The notes under the pieces were generated by a model. It had not been told where the DNA came from. It was given only the letters and a program-made list of their open reading frames with translations, and did not search any database. From Ramlibacter sp. (GTDB lineage Bacteria; Pseudomonadota; Gammaproteobacteria; Burkholderiales; Burkholderiaceae_C), in contig JANXVP010000487.1 of assembly GCA_025351615.1 (NCBI GenBank), forward strand, positions 1 to 12,306: a stretch of 12,306 bases of DNA, read 5' to 3'. The position numbers were made by a program, and so were the translations under genes. How positions within the stretch are numbered: the first letter of the stretch is position 1; each line of letters opens with the position of its first letter. Below, piece after piece: positions 7,327 through 12,306 of this stretch.

Positions 7327-8994
7327 ATGCCCCAACTGCGCATACCCGACCTCAGACACTGGTTCCCCTTTCTGCGCTGGCCCCGACCGGATGCGGCCTT
7401 GTTGCGCAACGAGGTGAGCGCCGCGCTGACGGTGGCGCTGGTGATGATCCCGCAGTCGGTGGCCTATGCCGGCCTGGCCGGCATGCCGCTGATCACCGGC
7501 CTGTACGCGACGTTTCTCCCGGCCCTGGTCGCGGTCCTGTTCAGCAGTTCGACCCGGCTGTCGGTCGGCCCGTCGGCGCTGACCAGCGTGCTGGTGGGCG
7601 CCTCGCTGGTGGGGATGGCGCAACCGGCCAGCGCGCAGTGGGTGTCGCTGGTGGTCTGGCTGGCCTTGCTGTCGGGCGGCGTGCAGCTGGCGCTGGGCGC
7701 AAGCGGCTCCGCGTGGGTGTTGAACCTGGTGAGCTCGCCGGTGCTGGCCGGCTTCAGCCAGGCCGCCGCGCTCCTCATCATCGCGTCCCAGTTGCCTGCG
7801 CTGATTGGCCTGGAGGGCAAACTCTCCGCACTGTGGGAACACCCGCAAATCGACCCGGTCGCCCTCGTCTTCGGCCTGGTCAGCGTCGCCCTGTTCGTGC
7901 TGGGCAAACGCTTCGCGCCGCGTATTCCGATGGTGCTGCTGGTGCTGGGCGCCGCAGCCGCACTGAGCAGGTGGAGCGGCTATTCGGCGCATGGTTCGGT
8001 GATCGGCCTGTTGCCGGTCGGCTTGCCCTCGCTTTATTGGCCAGGCCTGCCGACCCTGGATGCGCTGTCGGGACTGATTGCGCCGGCACTGGTCATCGCC
8101 CTGGTCAGTTCGCTTGAAATGGCGGCCAGCGCCAAGATCGAAAGCCAGCGGGACGGCAAACGTTGGAACGCCAACCAGGACCTGGTGGGACAGGGCCTGG
8201 GCAAGCTGGCGTCGGCATTCTCCGGCAGCTTTCCGACCAGCACCTCGTTCTCGCGCTCGGCGATCACGCTGTACGCCGGCGCCAGGACCGGCTGGGCCAC
8301 CGTCGCCGCGACCGGCTTCGTGCTGCTGGTGCTGCTGTTCCTCACGCCGCTGCTGTTCCACGTGCCGCGCGCCGTGCTGGCCGCCGTCGTGGTCGCGGCG
8401 GTGTCCAGCCTGTTCAAGCCGCAGACCTTCCTGCGGGTCGGCCGCATCGACAGGATCGAGGCAGCGATCGCGCTGGCGACTTTCGCTGTCACGATTCTTT
8501 CGGCGCCGCGCATCTATTGGGGCGTGCTGACGGGCGTGGTGCTGGGACTGGCACACTTTCTTTATCACCGGCTGCACCCCCGGATCATCGAAGTCGGACT
8601 GCATCCCGACGGCAGCTTGCGCGACCGGCACCTCTGGCAGCTGGCGCCGCTGGCGCCGCAGACCTACGCGCTGCGGATGGACGCCGAACTGGATTTTGCA
8701 TCGGCCACCGCGCTGGAACGGGCGATCGTCGAACAACTGGCCGCCCACCCGGAGATGCGCCATGTCTGCCTGTTCGCGCAGCCGGTCAACCGGATCGACG
8801 CGACCGGTGTCGAGGTCTTCCTGCAGCTGCGCAACCTGCTGATCGAACGCGGCATCACGCTGCACATCAGCGGCATCAAGTTGCCGGTGGAAAAAGTGCT
8901 GCAGCGCGCCGGTGCGCTCGAGGCAGGGCCGCTGCTGCGCCTGTACCGCACCGATGTGGAGACGCTGCTGGCGTTCGGGCGGCTGAGCGCCTGA
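7327..8994 (+). CDS. SulP family anion (sulfate) transporter with STAS domain
   Basis: This 555-residue inner-membrane transporter belongs to the SulP/SLC26 family. The N-terminal two thirds is highly hydrophobic, with the family opening VALVMIPQSVAYAGLAGMP...TGLY (37-60), then SVGPSALTSVLVGASL (79-94). The conserved segment SSLEMAASAKIESQRDG (261-277) comes next, followed by the core stretch FSGSFPTSTSFSRSA (298-312). Residues about 445-550 form a cytoplasmic STAS domain, with VNRIDATGVEVFLQL (487-501) at the position of its conserved D-x-[ST]-G loop. SulP proteins move sulfate, bicarbonate or carboxylates. The sulfatase gene ends 29 bases upstream on the same strand with no terminator between, which favours sulfate or a related anion, in either direction. 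The ribosome binding site is weak (only a G-rich patch far from the ATG). Family sure, substrate inferred. Confidence 0.93.
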   Translation: MPQLRIPDLRHWFPFLRWPRPDAALLRNEVSAALTVALVMIPQSVAYAGLAGMPLITGLYATFLPALVAVLFSSSTRLSVGPSALTSVLVGASLVGMAQPASAQWVSLVVWLALLSGGVQLALGASGSAWVLNLVSSPVLAGFSQAAALLIIASQLPALIGLEGKLSALWEHPQIDPVALVFGLVSVALFVLGKRFAPRIPMVLLVLGAAAALSRWSGYSAHGSVIGLLPVGLPSLYWPGLPTLDALSGLIAPALVIALVSSLEMAASAKIESQRDGKRWNANQDLVGQGLGKLASAFSGSFPTSTSFSRSAITLYAGARTGWATVAATGFVLLVLLFLTPLLFHVPRAVLAAVVVAAVSSLFKPQTFLRVGRIDRIEAAIALATFAVTILSAPRIYWGVLTGVVLGLAHFLYHRLHPRIIEVGLHPDGSLRDRHLWQLAPLAPQTYALRMDAELDFASATALERAIVEQLAAHPEMRHVCLFAQPVNRIDATGVEVFLQLRNLLIERGITLHISGIKLPVEKVLQRAGALEAGPLLRLYRTDVETLLAFGRLSA

Positions 8995-9016
8995 CAAAAC
9001 CTGGGTCGCGCCCTGC

Positions 9017-9056
9017 CACGCTCACCTGCGGCACCCTGAAGAAGCAGGAGAGCGTG
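9017..9056. terminator. Interrupted hairpin between convergent SulP and DUF167 genes
   Basis: CACGCTC (9017-9023) pairs with GAGCGTG (9050-9056). After one A-A mismatch, CCTGC (9025-9029) pairs with GCAGG (9044-9048), leaving a 14-base loop. It fills the 81-base gap between two convergent stops, where a bidirectional terminator is expected. There is no proper T-tract on either side, so an intrinsic terminator is doubtful. It may instead shield 3' ends. Confidence 0.35.
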
Positions 9057-9075
9057 ACAAGCGGTCGCGTTTCCT

Positions 9076-9303
9076 TTATGCGTCGGCGATCTTCACCAGT
9101 TTCATCCGTCCGGAAGCACCGCTCTTGATGGAGACCGCGGCCTTGCGGCAGGCGAACTGTCTGGCCACCAGCGCGATCAATTCCTCGTTGGCCTGACCGT
9201 CCACCGGTGGCGCCTTCAGCCGCGCCAGCCAGCTGCCATCGGCCGCCTGTTCCAGCGAACTCACGCGTGCGTTCGGCTTGACCTTGATCTGCAGCGTCGC
9301 CAT
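9076..9303 (-). CDS. DUF167 family protein (YggU-like)
   Basis: This 75-residue cytoplasmic protein belongs to the small DUF167/YggU family (PF02594). Landmarks are the opening strand LQIKVKPNAR (residues 4-13), LKAPPVDGQANEELIALVAR (29-48), the family's most conserved stretch, and the closing VSIKSGASGRMKLVKI (57-72). In other bacteria KxKPxA...APPxxGkAN...GxxSR.K motifs line up in the same order. The start is the ATG at 9301-9303; the frame is open further upstream but that part overlaps the next genes. It is the last gene of the leftward operon, five bases after the 57-residue membrane gene, and it ends with TAA. The molecular function of the family is not established. Its size is usual for the short bacterial members. 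Confidence 0.88.
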   Translation of the reverse strand: MATLQIKVKPNARVSSLEQAADGSWLARLKAPPVDGQANEELIALVARQFACRKAAVSIKSGASGRMKLVKIADA

Positions 9304-9308
9304 GGTGT

Positions 9309-9482
9309 TCAACGCCTGCTGCGCGTACGCCGACGCCACACCAGCGAATAAGCCACTGCATCGATCGCCAGCAGCGCCAGTCCCAGCACCACCTGCGTCC
9401 CGCGTTCCAGGCTGGCCGGATACAGCAGCGGCGGCAGCAAGTGGGTGAAGGCCACGGAGTCGGCCAGCAGCTTGAACAGCAT
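9309..9482 (-). CDS. Small two-helix membrane protein, hypothetical
   Basis: This is a 57-residue product with no family I can name. It starts at the ATG at 9480-9482, two bases after the DUF429 stop, and ends five bases before the DUF167 start, so it fits exactly between them. Residues 2-22 (LFKLLADSVAFTHLLPPLLY) and 31-49 (VVLGLALLAIDAVAYSLVW) are hydrophobic. The tail RRRTRSRR is strongly basic and should face the cytoplasm. This suggests a two-pass membrane peptide with both ends inside. No clear Shine-Dalgarno sequence is seen, and translation probably relies on coupling. The exact fit, plausible start and membrane composition argue that it is a real gene. The alternative is chance open frame in a GC-rich gap, but a non-coding 180-base gap would be odd in this packed operon. 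Confidence 0.6.
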   Translation of the reverse strand: MLFKLLADSVAFTHLLPPLLYPASLERGTQVVLGLALLAIDAVAYSLVWRRRTRSRR

Positions 9483-9484
9483 GG

Positions 9485-10303
9485 TCAGGCCGACAGGATC
9501 CAGCCTTCGAGCGAATCGAACGCGTCCGGCAGGCCGTAGCGCGGCGCGCCATGCCGCGCTGCCCACGCCGCCTGCACCAGGCACAGCACCGCGTCCAGGC
9601 TGTCGCCGCTGGCATCGTTGATCAGGGTGTCGCGTTGGGCATTGGTGAGCTTCAGCCGCAGGTCGAGCCGGGTGGCGCCCAGCTCCAGCGCATGCAGCAG
9701 GTCCTTGCGCGCGATCAACCGCTCGGGCGTCTGCTTGCCTTTGGCGTCGCTCTTGTAGCTGCGGCTGCCGATCAGCTCGCGTGCCAGCAGGCCCGGATAG
9801 GCCTCCAGCGCCACCCGCGCCGTGTCGCCGTCATGCAGGCCGGGCAGGTGGACGTTGGCGGCCAGCAGCAGTGGCAGCGCCGCGTGGAGCATGTAGGCCA
9901 CCGGCGGATTGACCCATTTCATCGAGGGGCTGGCGCCGGCCCGCCGGTCGAATGCGCGATGCGCGAACTTGCCGCCGATCGGCCTCGCATCGCAGAAAGC
10001 GGCGAAGGTGGCCCGGATCTCGGGCCGGCTGAGACCCGCGTAATGCACGATACATTCGCGCCATTGCAGCGGCCAGCCCAGCTGCTCCACCAGTTCACGC
10101 GGGAGGCCGAACGGAAAGTCGAAGCCACCGACCCACGCCGCAGGTTGGGCCAGCCACTGGCCGAACGCATCGAGCGAGTCCAGCCGCTGCAGCCGTTCCA
10201 GCAGCACCCGGCCGGCGGTGAGCCGGCCCCAGGCCAACACGATCGGCTTGCGCCTGCTCGGACTGCTGGAAAAGTCGCAGCCAACCAGCAATGGGGTGTT
10301 CAT
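9485..10303 (-). CDS. DUF429 family protein (predicted RNase H-fold nuclease)
   Basis: This 272-residue cytoplasmic protein belongs to the DUF429 family (PF04250), which is predicted from fold and conserved acids to be nuclease-like but lacks a proven role. Acidic positions that fit are Asp10 in VGCDFSSSP, Asp62 in GGFDFPFGLP, Glu167 in ALEAYPGLLAREL, Asp234 and Asp237 in ASGDSLDAVLC, and Glu266 in DSLEGWIL near the C-terminus. These match the family's order: a first strand with Asp, a D-x-P-x-G-LP loop, an E-x-YP segment and a D-x-x-DA helix. The start is the ATG at 10301-10303. It has GAGG (10309-10312) five bases upstream, overlapping the stop of the EamA gene. A longer open frame to 10345 would run into that gene and is not needed. 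The substrate is unknown, and no toxin, Cas or repair partner lies adjacent. Confidence 0.85.
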   Translation of the reverse strand: MNTPLLVGCDFSSSPSRRKPIVLAWGRLTAGRVLLERLQRLDSLDAFGQWLAQPAAWVGGFDFPFGLPRELVEQLGWPLQWRECIVHYAGLSRPEIRATFAAFCDARPIGGKFAHRAFDRRAGASPSMKWVNPPVAYMLHAALPLLLAANVHLPGLHDGDTARVALEAYPGLLARELIGSRSYKSDAKGKQTPERLIARKDLLHALELGATRLDLRLKLTNAQRDTLINDASGDSLDAVLCLVQAAWAARHGAPRYGLPDAFDSLEGWILSA

Positions 10304-10310
10304 CGCTGCC

Positions 10311-11192
10311 TCACCCCAGCGCCAAAGCCAGCACGCCCGCGGCAATGCAGCCAGCGCCCAGCAGGCGCAGCAGGCGGTCGCCCTCGCCCAGCAACTGGCC
10401 GCCGATCAGCGCCGCGAACAGCATCGACACTTCGCGCGCCGGCGCCACGTGCGACAGCGGCGCCGTCTGCATCGCGTACAGCACGAGGACATAGGACACC
10501 GGACTGATGATGCCGACGAACATCGCGTACTTCCACTGGGCCTTCCACATGGTCCTGGCGGTTGCCGGGTCACGCAGCACGGCGGGCGCCAGCAGGCTCA
10601 GCCGTGCCAGGCTGCCGATGTAGTCGACCAGGATCGGCGACATCAGGATGAACTTCACCGCGTATCCGTCGACCACGGTATAGCCGGCGATGAACGCGCC
10701 GCTCAGGAGGCCGTAGGCCATGCCCTTGCGGACCCGCTGGCGCCGCGCCGGGTCATGCGAGGCCCGCAGCAGTCCGGGTCCGCCGGCGATCAGGAAGACG
10801 CCGCCCACGACCGCAGCGATGCCGGCCGCGCCGGCCGCAGAAAGCTTTTCGCCCAACAGCAGGATGGCCGTGAGCGACGACAGCAGCGGCGCCGATCCGC
10901 GCGCCAGCGGATAGACCACCGTGAGATCGGCCTTGCGGTAGCCGCGCAGCAGCACGACGAAGTAGACGGTGTGGAGCGCGGCGCTCGCCGCGACCAGCAG
11001 CCATTCGGTCCAGCCCCAGCCTGGGAGCTGGCGGACGCCGAGCCACAGACCCAACGGCGCCCAGAACAGGATGGTGACGAAACCGGAAAAGGCCGCGAAG
11101 CGCGAATCGCCGCCGGCCTTCTTGGCGGCGATGTTCCAGCTGGCGTGGATCAGTCCGGCGAGGACCACGAGAGCAAGCGCGCTGGCCGACAC
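10311..11192 (-). CDS. EamA/DMT superfamily transporter
   Basis: This 293-residue inner-membrane protein belongs to the drug/metabolite transporter superfamily, EamA type. It has about ten hydrophobic segments arranged as two similar halves. The first half opens with ALALVVLAGLIHASWNIAAKKAG (residues 5-27), the typical 'HASWN' start of one EamA subgroup. Later landmarks are VYPLARGSAPLLSSLTAILLLGE near the end of the first half, and SHVAPAREVSMLFAALIGGQLLGEGD before the last helices. This half-repeat (P-x-R/RE...LLGE) is characteristic of the family. The start is GTG at 11190-11192, because an in-frame stop lies nine codons upstream and no ATG falls between. It sits 27 bases after the BLUF gene and seven bases before the DUF429 gene. 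Transported compounds range from amino acids to metabolites; the substrate cannot be inferred here. Confidence 0.9.
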   Translation of the reverse strand: MSASALALVVLAGLIHASWNIAAKKAGGDSRFAAFSGFVTILFWAPLGLWLGVRQLPGWGWTEWLLVAASAALHTVYFVVLLRGYRKADLTVVYPLARGSAPLLSSLTAILLLGEKLSAAGAAGIAAVVGGVFLIAGGPGLLRASHDPARRQRVRKGMAYGLLSGAFIAGYTVVDGYAVKFILMSPILVDYIGSLARLSLLAPAVLRDPATARTMWKAQWKYAMFVGIISPVSYVLVLYAMQTAPLSHVAPAREVSMLFAALIGGQLLGEGDRLLRLLGAGCIAAGVLALALG

Positions 11193-11219
11193 TGCCGGGT
11201 CAGACGGCCACGCGCGGGC

Positions 11220-11642
11220 TCAGACCCGGCCGCAGATGGCCGCCGTGGCCATCAGATCTTCCAGCAACGCCAGCGAGACCTTGCCCGACACCGAATACGG
11301 ATCGAGCTCCGGCTTTTCCGAATACTTCAGCAGGATCGAGTGGTTGAGCTTGGACAGGTTGACCTGGCCCATGGTCCAGCCGCCGAAGCGGCGTTCGTCG
11401 ATTTCCTCGTAGTGCAACAGGGCCACATCCTTGTGCCGGGGATCTTTCTGGATGTGGCCGAACAGGTCGCTCACCGGCTGGCGCCCGCCTTCGATCGCCT
11501 GCAGGAAGATGCCGCCGCCATAACAGAGAATGCCGGTGATGCCGGTGACCGGGTTGTGCTGGCGCGACTGCAGCAGGATCGATTCGATCGCGTCGGGACT
11601 GGTGTCGACCGCGCGGCTGGCGTAGAGAAGACGCACCAGCAT
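11220..11642 (-). CDS. Short BLUF-domain blue-light sensor
   Basis: This is a 140-residue photoreceptor made of a single FAD-binding BLUF domain plus a short helical C-terminal cap, like PixD or BlrB. Residues of the flavin photocycle are all present. They are Tyr7 (LLYASRA), Asn30 (HNPVTGITGIL), Gln48 (FLQAIEG), and the WTM segment with Trp89 and Met91 (FGGWTMGQVN). They correspond to Tyr21, Asn45, Gln63, Trp104 and Met106 of AppA. Light would rearrange the Tyr-Gln hydrogen bonds and change contacts with a partner protein. There is no EAL, GGDEF or DNA-binding output domain, so signalling must go through a separate partner. The start is ATG at 11640-11642, backed by GGAGG eight bases upstream; a TTG two codons earlier is too close to that site. 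It lies two bases after the folE stop, so folE and this gene are almost certainly co-transcribed. Confidence 0.93.
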   Translation of the reverse strand: MLVRLLYASRAVDTSPDAIESILLQSRQHNPVTGITGILCYGGGIFLQAIEGGRQPVSDLFGHIQKDPRHKDVALLHYEEIDERRFGGWTMGQVNLSKLNHSILLKYSEKPELDPYSVSGKVSLALLEDLMATAAICGRV

Positions 11643-11644
11643 GC

Positions 11645-12306
11645 TCAATCCCTCCCCGGAATCAGCGCCAGGAATTCGCGCCGCAGCGTCGAATCTTTCA
11701 GGAAAGCGCCGCGCATGACAGAGTTGATCATCTTGCTGTTCATGTCCTTCACGCCACGCCAGGCCATGCAGTAGTGGCTGGCCTCCATCACGATGGCCAG
11801 CCCGTCGGGCTGGGTCTTTTCCATGATCAGGTCAGCCAGCTGGACGACAGCCTCCTCCTGGATCTGCGGGCGCCCCATCACCCATTCGGCCAGCCGCGCG
11901 TACTTGGACAGGCCGATGACGTTGGTGTGTTCGTTGGGCATCACGCCGATCCAGATCTTGCCGATGACCGGACAGAAATGGTGGCTGCAGGCCGAGCGCA
12001 CGGTGATCGGGCCGACGATCATCAGTTCGTTGAGGTGCTCGGCGTTCGGGAATTCCGTGATCCGGGGCGCTTTGACGTAGCGGCCCTGGAACACCTCGTT
12101 CAGGTACATCTTGGCGACCCGCCGCGCCGTGTCGCTGGTGTTGTGGTCGCCTTCGGTGTCGATCACCAGGCTGTCGAGCACGCCCTGCATCTTGTGTTCG
12201 ACCTCGTCCAGCAGTGTTTCCAGTTCGCCGGGCTCGATGAAATCGGCGATGTTGTCGTTCGCATGGAAGCGTTTGCGCGCCGCCTGGACGCGCTCGCGGA
12301 TCTTCA
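11645..12306 (-). CDS. folE: GTP cyclohydrolase I (start at or just beyond window edge)
   Basis: The enzyme converts GTP to 7,8-dihydroneopterin triphosphate, the first step of folate and pterin synthesis, in the cytoplasm as a decameric zinc enzyme. About 219 residues are visible. The frame is open to the right edge, whose last two bases read TG on this strand before AAG ATC CGC. An ATG completed by the next base outside would give a 220-residue protein, the normal family length. Assuming that start, zinc ligands Cys107, His110 (SACSHHFCP) and Cys180 (SHYCMAWRG) match Cys110, His113 and Cys181 of E. coli FolE. Other landmarks are DTEGDHNTSDTARRVAKMY, VIGLSKYARLAEW, RPQIQE and MRGAF near the C-terminus. 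The internal ATG at 12190 would remove the N-terminal helices and is not the start. It is the first visible gene of the leftward operon, directly before the BLUF gene. Confidence 0.95.
   Translation of the reverse strand, partial: KIRERVQAARKRFHANDNIADFIEPGELETLLDEVEHKMQGVLDSLVIDTEGDHNTSDTARRVAKMYLNEVFQGRYVKAPRITEFPNAEHLNELMIVGPITVRSACSHHFCPVIGKIWIGVMPNEHTNVIGLSKYARLAEWVMGRPQIQEEAVVQLADLIMEKTQPDGLAIVMEASHYCMAWRGVKDMNSKMINSVMRGAFLKDSTLRREFLALIPGRD
11651..11655 (-). promoter_or_regulatory. Ribosome binding site deciding the BLUF start
   Basis: On the minus strand GGAGG lies eight bases before the ATG at 11642 and only two before the alternative TTG at 11648. It sits inside the last codons of folE, which favours translational coupling of the two genes. 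Confidence 0.7.

Noticed and set aside
6137..7327. Long - strand open frame opposite the sulfatase
   Set aside because: The sulfatase on the + strand carries a full catalytic motif set; the antisense frame has none.
7120..8997. Long - strand open frame antisense to the SulP gene, rich in Gln, Arg and His
   Set aside because: Shadow of a well-supported transporter gene; composition is unlike a folded protein and there is no ribosome site or family motif.
11643..11648. TTG start for BLUF overlapping the folE stop
   Set aside because: Only two bases separate it from GGAGG, whereas the ATG at 11642 has ideal eight-base spacing.
10218..11774. Long + strand open frame across DUF429, EamA and BLUF genes
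   Set aside because: Spans three genuine genes of the opposite strand, is rich in Gln, Arg and Ala, and has no recognisable domain.
12188..12190. ATG at 12190 as the folE start
   Set aside because: The frame stays open to the window edge with FolE-like N-terminal sequence (KIRERVQAARKRFHAND), and the family length needs those residues.

Overview
The window is GC-rich, densely coded chromosomal DNA, and its gene content fits a betaproteobacterium of the order Burkholderiales, possibly an Oxalobacteraceae (Massilia/Herbaspirillum-like) member. The order rests mainly on the Bug/TctC-type solute-binding protein, which is hugely expanded in that group. The family is a guess from general resemblance. 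I see no tRNA, rRNA, CRISPR array, transposase, integrase or prophage module. No stretch above about 125 bases lacks a gene.

Layout. (1) Bases 1-1223, + strand: an envelope/stress-type cluster. It holds the 3' end of a YqjE-like membrane protein ('phage holin family' by name only), a stop-start-overlapping membrane protein of unknown function, then a small BON-domain lipoprotein closed by a clear intrinsic terminator. (2) Bases 1247-4899: a + strand zinc-ribbon metallopeptidase-like protein (COG4307 type) whose last 13 bases overlap the end of a convergent gene for a ligase-associated-type DEXH helicase. The helicase carries an in-frame, three-copy 27-bp repeat between helicase motifs I and Ia. 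The ligase, nuclease and phosphoesterase that usually accompany it are not here. (3) Bases 4990-8994, + strand: a probable operon of a periplasmic Bug solute-binding protein, a type I (formylglycine) sulfatase and a SulP anion transporter with a STAS domain. Together they suggest handling of a sulfated organic compound and the released sulfate. (4) Bases 9076-12306, - strand: six tightly packed genes read leftwards. They are folE (GTP cyclohydrolase I, cut by the window edge), a short BLUF blue-light sensor, an EamA/DMT transporter, a DUF429 protein, a 57-residue membrane peptide and a DUF167 (YggU-like) protein.

How they work together. The sulfate cassette has the most coherent biochemical reading: uptake or sensing of a substrate, desulfation, and anion transport. 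The folE-BLUF pair is the most suggestive linkage, a pterin-pathway enzyme directly next to a flavin photoreceptor. This recalls light-response gene sets in other proteobacteria, but the rest of the operon has no obvious light role.

I found no demonstrably new multi-gene system. The items most worth checking are the repeat insertion in the helicase, the BLUF-folE coupling and the sulfatase cassette. Family assignments come from motif recognition by eye, without database searches.
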